From Nitrospirota bacterium (lineage in GTDB: Bacteria; Nitrospirota; Thermodesulfovibrionia; Thermodesulfovibrionales; UBA6898): a stretch of 33,738 nt of DNA. The notes under the pieces were generated by a model. That model saw only the letters and a program-made list of their open reading frames with translations, made no database searches and was not told the origin of the DNA. The position numbers and the translations under genes were made by a program. The stretch covers positions 1-33,738 of the forward strand of contig JACRLQ010000049.1 in the NCBI GenBank assembly GCA_016215155.1, written 5' to 3'. The first letter of the stretch is position 1; each line of letters begins with the position of its first letter. Below, in pieces: positions 1 to 6,964 of this stretch.

Positions 1-228
1 GGTGACATGGGAATCAGCAAAGAATCGATAAGCGGGGGCGGAAGAAGCCTTGCAGTGACAAGGGCGAGGGCAGTTCTGGCATATGCGTGGGTAAGACATC
101 TGGGCAGAAGCGGCCATGAATTGGCGAAGGCGCTTGGTGTAACTCCACAAGCCTTATATGCCTCTTCGAGTCGGGCCGAATCTGCTAATGTGATTCACTC
201 AGAGGATTTGAAACGATGGTGCGCATGA
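1..228 (+). CDS. C-terminal fragment of a REP-associated tyrosine transposase (RAYT-like), cut by window edge
   Basis: The frame is open to the first base, so this is the 3' end of a gene entering from the left; a Met exists at base 7 but there is no reason to take it as the start. The visible part reads SRARAVLAYAWV-type followed by a helix-turn-helix (GHELAKALGVTPQALY). This arrangement of an arginine-rich stretch, an 'RARAVLxY' helix and a short HTH is what I know from the C-terminal tail of many Y1/HUH transposases of the RAYT group. The catalytic HUH and Tyr motifs would lie outside the window, so this is recognition of a tail only. A REP-like inverted repeat starts about 90 bases downstream, which suits a RAYT. 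Alternative: tail of another DNA-binding protein. Confidence 0.5.
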   Translation, partial: GDMGISKESISGGGRSLAVTRARAVLAYAWVRHLGRSGHELAKALGVTPQALYASSSRAESANVIHSEDLKRWCA

Positions 229-314
229 TAAGTTGTTTAAGTTGGCAACGTCCCCTAAAGTTCGCGGTATTTCTGCCGGAGGCTAGCCGCCGTCATCAAA
301 TCAAAGGACCAAAC

Positions 315-419
315 AAAGGGGACAGGCTGGTTTTTGAATGAAATTGATGGATGAGCTATGAGAAAACAGAAAAACATAACAGGAAAGAATAGACACATGA
401 AAAGTAGCCTGTCCCCTTT
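315..419. repeat. REP-like inverted repeat pair
   Basis: The 14-mer AAAGGGGACAGGCT at 315-328 occurs as its exact reverse complement at 406-419, separated by 77 bases. GGGGACAGGCT-type palindromes are commonly seen next to RAYT transposases (family knowledge), and a RAYT-like tail ends at 228. I read it as a REP/BIME-type unit mobilised by that protein. The 229-545 stretch otherwise shows no convincing gene. Confidence 0.65.
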
Positions 420-544
420 TCGATGTTCCCCAACGCCACAGCAACAGAAATAACAACAAATATGAAAGCTCCCAGAATCAATCAAATCAATCCGATTCGG
501 CTTTGCCTCTCGGGCTATTTATCCCGTTATCTGTAAAAAAATAC

Positions 545-596
545 TTGATTGATACATATCAATTAGACATACTTATACATATATATTATATTGATA
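545..596 (+). promoter_or_regulatory. Promoter and palindromic operator of vapBC
   Basis: A perfect inverted repeat ATTGATA-CA-TATCAAT lies at 548-563, and a third ATTGATA half-site lies at 590-596, just before the Shine-Dalgarno AGGAG (596-600). The segment is strongly AT-rich. A possible -35 is TTGATA (549-554) with TATACA (574-579) as -10, a spacing of 19. VapB antitoxins usually repress their own operon through such repeats, so autoregulation is the inference. Confidence 0.5.
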
Positions 597-605
597 GGAG
601 AATTC

Positions 606-803
606 ATGAAGACTACACTCAACATAGAAGACAAATTACTTGAAAGAGCATCGAAGTTGACGGGAATTACGGAAAAAACATCGCTTGTCAGGCTGGGACT
701 TGAAGCCCTTATCGCAATGGAAAGCAGCAAGAGACTTGCAAATCTAGGAGGGACTGAAAAGAAATTAGATGTGATACCTCGCAGAAGGTCGGCAGGCGCG
801 TAA
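606..803 (+). CDS. vapB: VapB-family antitoxin
   Basis: A 65-residue protein resembling the VapB antitoxin family, with an N-terminal DNA-binding part (KTTLNIEDKLLERA) followed by TGITEKTSLVRLGLEALI and a basic C-terminus that would wrap the toxin. Its role is to neutralise the downstream VapC ribonuclease and repress the operon. The ATG at 606 is preferred over the longer frame from 591 because AGGAG (596-600) is spaced correctly for it and because family members begin with this M-K/R-T-T-L-N-I pattern. It ends one base before vapC, so the two are co-translated. A palindromic operator lies immediately upstream. Confidence 0.85.
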   Translation: MKTTLNIEDKLLERASKLTGITEKTSLVRLGLEALIAMESSKRLANLGGTEKKLDVIPRRRSAGA

Positions 804-804
804 A

Positions 805-1179
805 ATGGTCCTTGTTGACACGTCGGTATGGGTCGAACATTTCCGAACCGGCAACATCGGTCTTGGAAACCTACTGAATGTAGGCGATGTTGCTTGTCAT
901 CTGTTCATCGCCGGTGAACTCGCATGCGGAAATCTTTCAAACAGAACTGAAATCCTGTCTCTGTTGCGTGCGCTGCCCCTGGTAAATCATGCCGAACATG
1001 GTGAGGTGCTGCAATTTATCGAAAATTATAAACTAATGGGAAAAGGGTTGGGGTACGTTGATATGCATTTGATCGCTTCGGCTGTATTGTCTAAAGTCCC
1101 AATCTGGACACTCGACAAGAAACTCAAAGATGCTTCTTCAAGACTGGGGTTAGACTACCGACAAACGAAGGGCAGATAA
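805..1179 (+). CDS. vapC: VapC PIN-domain ribonuclease toxin
   Basis: A 124-residue PIN-domain protein. The acidic metal-binding residues expected of the family are visible: D5 in VLVDTSVW, E38 in IAGELACG, D86 in GYVDMHLIA and D104 in WTLDKKL. VapC toxins cleave RNA, often tRNA, when freed from VapB. All catalytic positions are intact and length is normal, so the toxin is probably functional. It starts one base after vapB stops. The terminator-like hairpin beginning at its stop codon would isolate the pair. Such pairs are typical mobile accessory genes, consistent with the transposase tail and REP repeat to the left. Confidence 0.88.
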   Translation: MVLVDTSVWVEHFRTGNIGLGNLLNVGDVACHLFIAGELACGNLSNRTEILSLLRALPLVNHAEHGEVLQFIENYKLMGKGLGYVDMHLIASAVLSKVPIWTLDKKLKDASSRLGLDYRQTKGR

Positions 1180-1223
1180 CACCGTCCTTCAACCGGACGC
1201 GGAATAAGCCGGGCGGTGTTTTC
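1179..1223 (+). terminator. Possible terminator of vapBC
   Basis: ACACCGTCC (1179-1187) pairs with GGGCGGTGT (1211-1219) as a 9-bp stem with one G-U pair, followed by a short TTTT. It overlaps the vapC stop codon. The loop is long (23 nt) and the T-run short, so this is tentative. Confidence 0.4.
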
Positions 1224-1484
1224 AGCTGTGGTCGCCCGCTCCGGTTAGAGACCAACGTTGAAGATGAAGGGAAGATATCCCAAGCAGCCGTGGCTGGAGG
1301 ACCCATGGAACGCAGTCCCAACGAGGAGGGCGAAGCCGAAAAGGACGTAGTAGCGAAAATAATTATAACCATCTGTTTGGAACGTTACAGACTGTTGCCG
1401 GAGGGTTCCTTTCCTGTTTTTTCGTGATAAAATCTTTTTATGATGGCGGAACTGTCAAATCTCACTGAATAGCCGGAGGTAGAA
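1224..1484. other. Non-coding gap between vapC and the molybdenum-hydroxylase operon
   Basis: No supported gene. A 40-codon frame at 1305-1427 has no ribosome binding site and no recognisable motif. TAAAAT around 1428-1433 could be a -10 for the downstream operon, but no convincing -35 is seen. The Shine-Dalgarno GGAGG just before 1485 belongs to the 2Fe-2S subunit. Confidence 0.4.
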
Positions 1485-1949
1485 ATGTATTCTCTCATGA
1501 TCAATGGAAAGAGGCAAAAGGTCGCGGTCAGTCCCGATACCCCCCTTCTTTGGGTGATCCGGGAGCACGTCGGGCTCACTGGCACCAAGTTCGGCTGCAG
1601 CAAGGCGCAGTGCGGCGCCTGCACCGTACTGATAGACGGGAGGGCGGAACGCTCCTGCCAGACACAGGTGAAGGACGCCGTCGGGAAGAAGATAACCACG
1701 ATCGAGGGCATACCCGATAACAACCCCGTGAAAAAGGCCTGGATCTCGGAGGACGTCCCCCAATGCGGTTACTGCCAGTCCGGCCAAATGCTGCAGGCAG
1801 TGGCGTTGCTTAAAGCCAAGCCCAAACCGACGGAAGCGGATATAGATGAATTCATGTCCGGCTGCATATGCAGGTGCGGGACATACCAGAGCATACGCAA
1901 GGCGATACATATCGCCGCGGGCATGTCTTCGAAAGGAGGCGGGAAATGA
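1485..1949 (+). CDS. iorA: Molybdenum hydroxylase [2Fe-2S] subunit (isoquinoline 1-oxidoreductase alpha / aldehyde oxidoreductase type)
   Basis: A 154-residue small subunit of the xanthine oxidase family carrying electrons from the molybdenum site. The N-terminal plant-ferredoxin-type cluster is seen as C38, C43, C46 and C58 ([16 protein letters not shown]). The C-terminal helical cluster is seen as C94, C97, C129 and C131 (QCGYCQSGQ and CICRCGTY). All eight ligands are present. The start at 1485 follows a good GGAGG. Its stop overlaps the start of the large subunit as ATGA, so the two are translationally coupled. No FAD subunit is encoded, which matches the two-subunit IorAB-like type that passes electrons to a cytochrome or other external acceptor. 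Substrate cannot be told from sequence; the gene symbol indicates the family. Confidence 0.9.
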   Translation: MYSLMINGKRQKVAVSPDTPLLWVIREHVGLTGTKFGCSKAQCGACTVLIDGRAERSCQTQVKDAVGKKITTIEGIPDNNPVKKAWISEDVPQCGYCQSGQMLQAVALLKAKPKPTEADIDEFMSGCICRCGTYQSIRKAIHIAAGMSSKGGGK

Positions 1950-4108
1950 GCAGGATCGTCAATATAAGCCGTCGTGATTTTCTAAAGACCGGGGCGATGG
2001 TCGGGGGCGGCCTGATCCTCGGGTTTTCGATCCCGGGCGCGGCCCCGGGAACACCTGTGAAGCCGAAGGCCCCTTTTTCTCCCAATGCCTTTATAAGGAT
2101 CGGGACCGACAATATCGTTACTGTCATAGTGAACAAGTCCGAGATGGGACAGGGAGTCTACACCTCCCTGCCGATGCTTATCGCCGAGGAACTCGAATGC
2201 GACTGGTCGAAGATACGTGTTGAGCCCGCTCCGGTAGCTCCTGAATATAACCATACGGAGTGGGGTCAGCTTCAGGGGACGGGCGGAAGCTCAAGCGTAC
2301 GCTCGACCTGGGACCAGTTCCGCAAGGCAGGGGCAGCAGCCAGGATGATGCTCGTGAAGGCTGCCGCATCTAACTGGCAGGTCTCCCCCGATTCCTGCCG
2401 CGCTGAAAAAGGGTATGTGATCAATGACGGACTGAATAAAAGGCTGAACTTCGGGGCCCTGGCTGAAAAGGCCTCCAGGCTTTCGCCGCCGAAAGAAATT
2501 ACCCTGAAAGGGCCCGGGGACTTCAAGGTTATCGGCAGGCCGACCAGGCGGCTCGACACAGTCGATAAGGTCAGAGGGAAGGCCCTGTTCGGCATCGATG
2601 CGAAGGTAGAGGGCATGCTTGTCGCGGTAGTCAGCAGGGCCCCCGTCTTCGGCGGGAAGGTAAAGACATTCAATGATGAAAAGGCCAGGAAGGTGGCGGG
2701 CGTAAAGCATGTCGTTCAGGTGCCGTCGGGTGTGGCGGTCATAGCAGCCGATTTCTGGTCCGCGAACAAGGGCCGGGACAGCCTTGAGATCGAATGGGAC
2801 CTTGGGGAAAACGCCGGGCTTTCTACCGAAGATATGCGCGCCCGGTATACGGGGCTTGCGGCGACTGCCGGCATAGTTGCCAAAAAAGAGGGGGATGCCG
2901 AGAAGGCGTTCGCCTCGGCGGTCCGGAAACTGACGGCGCAATACGAGGTCCCGTACCTCGCACATGCGACCATGGAGCCTCTTAACTGTCTGGTGGACCT
3001 CAGAAAAGACAGCTGCGAGATCTGGACCGGCACGCAATTTCAGACGGTCGACAGAAATAACGCGGCATCGATATCGGGGCTTGAGCCGGAAAAGGTCAAG
3101 ATACATACGATGTTCCTCGGCGGAGGGTTCGGAAGGCGGGCCAACCCCCGTTCCGATTTCGTGAGCGAGGCGGTGCATGTCGCAAAGGCGCTGAAGAAGC
3201 CGGTCAAGGTGATCTGGACCAGGGAAGACGACATCCACGGCGGTTATTACCGGCCGATGTGGCATGACAGGATATCCGCCGGTATCGACGAAAAGGGAAT
3301 GCCTGTTGCCTGGCGGCATACCATCGCAGGACAATCGATTATCAAGGGCACCCTGTTCGAACAGGGTTTCATCAAGGACGGGATCGACAAAACGTCGGTC
3401 GAAGGGGCCGCCGACATACCCTACAGCATCCCCAACGTATATGTAGACCTCCATAGCACTGACGTAAACGTGCCGGTGCTCTGGTGGCGTTCGGTCGGTC
3501 ATTCCCATACGGCCTTTGTTGTCGAGAGCTTCATGGATGAGCTTGCGCACGCGGCAGGCAAGGACCCCTACGAGTACCGGATGGCGCTTCTCGACAAACA
3601 CCCGAGGCACAGGGCGGTGCTCGAAATTGCAGCTAAAAAGGCGGGGTGGGGGACCCCCCTCCCGAAGGGGCATGCCCGCGGAATAGCAGTGCATGAATCC
3701 TTCGGAAGCATCGTCGCCCAGGTCGCCGAGGTCTCGGTAGGGAAGGGGGGAGAGGTGAGGGTCCATAACGTCGTCTGCGCCATAGACTGCGGAAGCGTGG
3801 TGAACCCGGCCACGGTTAAGGCTCAGATGGAATCAGGGATAGTGTTCGGTCTCTCCGCAACCCTTTTCAGCGAGATCACCTTTAAGGGCGGCAGGGTCGA
3901 ACAGAGCAATTTTCACGATTACGAGGTTGCCAGGATGAAAGACATGCCGGGGATCGACGTGCATATAATGCCCGGCAAGGAGCCTCCCCAGGGAGTAGGC
4001 GAGCCCGGGGTGCCGCCGGTTGCGCCCGCGGTCTGTAACGCCATATTCACGCTGACAGGAAAGCGGATAAGGCGGCTTCCCATAAGGGCGGAAGAGTTGA
4101 AGGCATAA
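1946..4108 (+). CDS. iorB: Tat-exported molybdopterin-binding subunit of xanthine dehydrogenase family (IorB-like)
   Basis: A 720-residue large subunit holding the molybdenum cofactor. The N-terminus has a twin-arginine signal, [10 protein letters not shown] followed by a hydrophobic stretch [16 protein letters not shown], so the folded enzyme is probably periplasmic, carrying the small subunit with it. Family signatures include [32 protein letters not shown] and the C-terminal [12 protein letters not shown], whose Glu is the expected catalytic base. The ATG at 1946 is chosen over the upstream in-frame Met because AAAGGAGG precedes it, it overlaps the iorA stop as ATGA, and it places the Tat motif near the N-terminus. 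Downstream xdhC and the mocA-like gene supply cofactor maturation. No partner cytochrome c is in the cluster. Confidence 0.9.
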   Translation: MSRIVNISRRDFLKTGAMVGGGLILGFSIPGAAPGTPVKPKAPFSPNAFIRIGTDNIVTVIVNKSEMGQGVYTSLPMLIAEELECDWSKIRVEPAPVAPEYNHTEWGQLQGTGGSSSVRSTWDQFRKAGAAARMMLVKAAASNWQVSPDSCRAEKGYVINDGLNKRLNFGALAEKASRLSPPKEITLKGPGDFKVIGRPTRRLDTVDKVRGKALFGIDAKVEGMLVAVVSRAPVFGGKVKTFNDEKARKVAGVKHVVQVPSGVAVIAADFWSANKGRDSLEIEWDLGENAGLSTEDMRARYTGLAATAGIVAKKEGDAEKAFASAVRKLTAQYEVPYLAHATMEPLNCLVDLRKDSCEIWTGTQFQTVDRNNAASISGLEPEKVKIHTMFLGGGFGRRANPRSDFVSEAVHVAKALKKPVKVIWTREDDIHGGYYRPMWHDRISAGIDEKGMPVAWRHTIAGQSIIKGTLFEQGFIKDGIDKTSVEGAADIPYSIPNVYVDLHSTDVNVPVLWWRSVGHSHTAFVVESFMDELAHAAGKDPYEYRMALLDKHPRHRAVLEIAAKKAGWGTPLPKGHARGIAVHESFGSIVAQVAEVSVGKGGEVRVHNVVCAIDCGSVVNPATVKAQMESGIVFGLSATLFSEITFKGGRVEQSNFHDYEVARMKDMPGIDVHIMPGKEPPQGVGEPGVPPVAPAVCNAIFTLTGKRIRRLPIRAEELKA

Positions 4109-4115
4109 CCAGTAA

Positions 4116-4143
4116 CGCCCCCCGCTTAAGCTAGGAGGGGGCG
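4116..4143. repeat. GC-rich hairpin between iorB and xdhC
   Basis: CGCCCCC (4116-4122) and GGGGGCG (4137-4143) form perfect 7-bp arms around a loop containing CTTAAG. There is no T-run, so it may be an mRNA-stabilising or processing hairpin or an intergenic repeat unit rather than a terminator. Confidence 0.4.
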
Positions 4144-4185
4144 AGGGGGAGTTATGAGTTCGTGAAGGGTCTGAAAGGCGGATGA

Positions 4186-5028
4186 ATGGAAATATATGAA
4201 GAGATTGTAAGGCTGAAAAAGGAAGGCAGGCCCGCTGCCCTGGCAACGATCGTCCAGACCGTGGGGTCGACCCCACAGAGGCAGGGGGCTAAGATGCTTG
4301 TGAGGGACGACGGCAGCATCATGGGCACTCTCGGCGGCGGCTGTATTGAGGCGGACGTAATCCAGGCGGCAATAATGGCAATAAAGGACGGGCAGCCCTC
4401 TACTGTGCCCTTTGAACTGACCGAAAAACAGGGGGGCCTTGTCTGCGGCGGCAAGGTCCTCGTATACATCGAGCCCGTGCTTCCTGATCCGGAGCTGATC
4501 ATTCTCGGCGCGGGGCATGTCGGCGCGGCCCTCTCGACGCTTGCGAAATTCGCGGGTTTCAGTGTGACCGTGACCGACGACCGGGCGGAGTATGCAAACA
4601 GGGCAAACATTCCCGCGGCCGACCAGGTCGTCGTCCATGATTTCGGGGACATATTTTCGAAGGTACGGTCGGGCCGGAACCAGTATGTCGTTATCGCAAC
4701 GCGCGGCCACAACCACGATCTGGACGCGCTCAGGGCTGCCCTGAGGACAGAGGCGGCCTATATCGGTCTTCTGGGAAGCAGGCGGAAGAAGGCACTCCTT
4801 TTCAAGACGCTCAGCGAGGAGGGATTTTCAGACCAGGATATATCGAGGATTGTCATCCCGGTCGGCCTTTCGATCGGTTCGATCACTCCGGAGGAGATCG
4901 CGGTCAGCATAATGGCGCAGGTCATACAGAAAAGGAGGGAATATGCGCTTCCGGGTATCCGCCCTTCTGCTTGCGGCGGGCTCGGGCAGAAGGATGGGGC
5001 GGACAAAACAACTGCTGCCGCTCTGTGA
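4186..5028 (+). CDS. xdhC: XdhC/CoxI-family molybdenum cofactor maturation protein
   Basis: A 280-residue protein with the XdhC_CoxI N-terminal domain (ALATIVQTVGSTPQRQGAKM, GTLGGGCIEADV) and a C-terminal Rossmann domain (IILGAGHVGAALSTLAKFAG; TRGHNHDLDAL; YIGLLGSRRK; SIGSITPEEIAVSI). XdhC proteins bind molybdenum cofactor, promote its sulfuration and deliver it to xanthine-dehydrogenase-type enzymes, matching the two subunit genes upstream. The ATG at 4186 follows AAAGGCGG. The usual family end is near residue 250; the last 28 residues are read in a second frame through the first 86 bases of the next gene, giving a long overlap. This tail looks low-information and may be neutral, or may couple translation. 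Confidence 0.88.
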   Translation: MEIYEEIVRLKKEGRPAALATIVQTVGSTPQRQGAKMLVRDDGSIMGTLGGGCIEADVIQAAIMAIKDGQPSTVPFELTEKQGGLVCGGKVLVYIEPVLPDPELIILGAGHVGAALSTLAKFAGFSVTVTDDRAEYANRANIPAADQVVVHDFGDIFSKVRSGRNQYVVIATRGHNHDLDALRAALRTEAAYIGLLGSRRKKALLFKTLSEEGFSDQDISRIVIPVGLSIGSITPEEIAVSIMAQVIQKRREYALPGIRPSACGGLGQKDGADKTTAAAL

Positions 5029-5533
5029 CAGGCCTGCCGTCGAGCATGCCGCCAGGAGCATTTTAATGGGAGGGGTTGACGACGTAGTCGTCGTGACCGG
5101 GACAGGACATGAAGCGGTCCGCGCGTCCCTGACGCATCTGCCCGTGAGGTTCGCATTGAACGACGATCCTGAAAGCGATATGGCGGGGTCGATAAGGGTT
5201 GGCCTGAAGGAGATCGCAATCTCTTCTTCGGGCGTGCTCGTCTGTCTCGCCGACCATCCCCTCGTATCCCATGAGACGATAACGGGGATTATCCGTGAGC
5301 ATGCGAAAGGCCCCGGCAGGATCATCATCCCCGCCCATAACGGAAAGAAGGGCCACCCCACTCTTTTCCCTGCCCCGTTGATACGCGGCATAGCCTCGAC
5401 CGGCTCGCTGCGGGATATCATCGCCGGCAACCCCGGCCTGGTCTTTTTTGTCGATGTGCCCGACGAAGGCGTTCTCCTCGATATGGACACGGAGGAGGAT
5501 TACAGGAGACTGCTCGAAAGGTTCAGGAAATAG
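4943..5533 (+). CDS. mocA: MocA-like molybdenum cofactor nucleotidyltransferase
   Basis: A 196-residue MobA-like NTP transferase. The N-terminal signature LLLAAGSGRRMGRTKQLLPL is the nucleotide-binding motif, and VLVCLADHPLVSHETI (family QPxVxxxxI with D) plus KGHPTLFP and DMDTEEDY are MocA/CoxD-type motifs. MocA attaches CMP to Mo-molybdopterin, giving the dinucleotide cofactor used by two-subunit hydroxylases, so it completes the logic of the iorA-iorB-xdhC operon. The start at 4943 is fixed by AAGGAGG and lies inside the xdhC frame. It could instead be a related cytidylyl- or guanylyltransferase; context favours MocA. Confidence 0.85.
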   Translation: MRFRVSALLLAAGSGRRMGRTKQLLPLCDRPAVEHAARSILMGGVDDVVVVTGTGHEAVRASLTHLPVRFALNDDPESDMAGSIRVGLKEIAISSSGVLVCLADHPLVSHETITGIIREHAKGPGRIIIPAHNGKKGHPTLFPAPLIRGIASTGSLRDIIAGNPGLVFFVDVPDEGVLLDMDTEEDYRRLLERFRK

Positions 5534-5621
5534 GCCGGTATAGGTTTGACCCCAGGCCCCCGCTGTAAGAAAACGGGGAGCGACAAGACAGCGAAACTAT
5601 TTAAGGAAGAAGTGACGGAAT

Positions 5622-6683
5622 ATGATGAAATTGATTGACATAGGTTTTGATCCATGGTTTGAGGCGCATGCCGATGCCATTGTCCACGAAAATCAAGGAA
5701 TTGCTCGCGTGACGGCAGTTGACCGCAATTCCTACAGGGTCATGAATGAACTCAGAGAAATTCCCGCTGAACTTGCGGGGAAGTTCTATTTCCATGTCGA
5801 GTCATCGTCTGAGCTGCCTTGTGTCGGCGATTGGGTCACCGTGCAGTATCACAATCACGACACTTCGGCAATCATCCATGGGGTTTTTCCGCGAAGAACT
5901 TTTTTACGCCGGAAACGCGCCGGCGCGGAAGTAGACTATCAGATGATTGCAGCCAACATTGACATTGCCTTCGTTGTTCAGTCATGTCGCATTGATTTTA
6001 ATCTGCCCAGAATGGATCGGTATTTGGTAATGGCAGCTGACGGTCATGTCGAGCCGATTATCATTCTTGCCAAGACGGACCTGGTCCCCCACGATGAGCT
6101 GCAACAGAAGCTTGCGGCCATTAGACAGGCCGGCATCACGGCCGGAGTTATTGCCCTTAGCAACGTAACCGGCTCCGGATTTGATGAATTCCGGCAGGTG
6201 TTAAGGCCGGGGCGCACATATTGCCTGCTTGGATCGTCCGGTGTCGGCAAAACTACACTAATCAACCGCCTGATCGGACGGAATGCCCTCGATACTAAAG
6301 CTGTCAGTGGGACAGGCGAAGGCACGCACACAACAGCGCGCAGACAACTCATTGTTCTTGACAAAGGAATGATGTTAATCGATACACCCGGAATGAGAGA
6401 ACTCGGCCTTCTGGGCGCAAGTGACGGTGTAAGCAAAGGGTTTGAAGATATTCTTGAGCTTTCCGCGGCATGCCGCTATGCCGATTGCAGCCATACGCGG
6501 GAATCAGGCTGCGCGGTTGTTAATGCAATTACAAACGGTGAGTTGAGTCAGGAGCGCTATTCCAGCTATATGAAGCTAAAGAAGGAATCCGAGTACCACG
6601 AAATGTCGTATCTGGATAAACGTAGAAAGGACAGGGCATTCGGACGCTTCATTAAGACGGCAAAGAAGGATATGAAAAAATAA
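5622..6683 (+). CDS. rsgA: Ribosome small-subunit-dependent GTPase A
   Basis: A 353-residue circularly permuted GTPase that acts late in 30S subunit assembly. Order of parts: N-terminal OB-fold, then G4 (AKTD near residue 150), G1/P-loop GSSGVGKTTLINRL, G2-region GEGTHTT, G3 DTPGMREL, and a C-terminal zinc site CRYADCSHTRESGC (Cys, Cys, His, Cys). All motifs are intact. Two adjacent ATG codons open the frame; AAGGAAGAAG lies upstream. The gene is visibly richer in A/T-ending codons than its GC-rich neighbours and has its own gap on both sides, so it may be a separately acquired copy. I cannot see whether another rsgA exists in the genome. Confidence 0.93.
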   Translation: MMKLIDIGFDPWFEAHADAIVHENQGIARVTAVDRNSYRVMNELREIPAELAGKFYFHVESSSELPCVGDWVTVQYHNHDTSAIIHGVFPRRTFLRRKRAGAEVDYQMIAANIDIAFVVQSCRIDFNLPRMDRYLVMAADGHVEPIIILAKTDLVPHDELQQKLAAIRQAGITAGVIALSNVTGSGFDEFRQVLRPGRTYCLLGSSGVGKTTLINRLIGRNALDTKAVSGTGEGTHTTARRQLIVLDKGMMLIDTPGMRELGLLGASDGVSKGFEDILELSAACRYADCSHTRESGCAVVNAITNGELSQERYSSYMKLKKESEYHEMSYLDKRRKDRAFGRFIKTAKKDMKK

Positions 6684-6964
6684 AAAAATACACCGAACGC
6701 CGGCGTTATTTCCGTAATGCTCTCCGACTTCCTTAAAGACATTTCTAATGGCGTAACACCTTGAAAATAGTACTGGACTTTAACGTGCCTTTGACTTATC
6801 ATACCAACGTCTGCCGGAGGAACGGGGCATTGCAGCAATGCTTTCACATAGTCCAAATCCATGGAGGTGGCTGATTGTAAGCGGAAACTCTTCGCTGATA
6901 TTCCCGGAAAAACATGGTGTTTCATTGTCGGTCATAAATATAAAAAGAACGGGGCGCACTAATA

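Noticed and set aside
255-485. 76-codon minus-strand frame
   Set aside because: It spans the REP-like inverted repeat, has a cysteine- and phenylalanine-rich composition without a family motif and no Shine-Dalgarno.
1305-1427. 40-codon plus-strand frame before iorA
   Set aside because: No ribosome binding site, no recognisable motif; length is within chance.
2291-3766. 491-codon minus-strand frame inside the molybdopterin subunit gene
   Set aside because: Antisense shadow of a GC-rich gene; the plus strand encodes clear family motifs throughout.
6566-6925. 119-codon minus-strand frame between rsgA and the GGDEF-EAL gene
   Set aside because: It overlaps the 3' end of rsgA and reads as no family I know; I treat 6684-6964 as intergenic, possibly with a decayed gene, but cannot support one.
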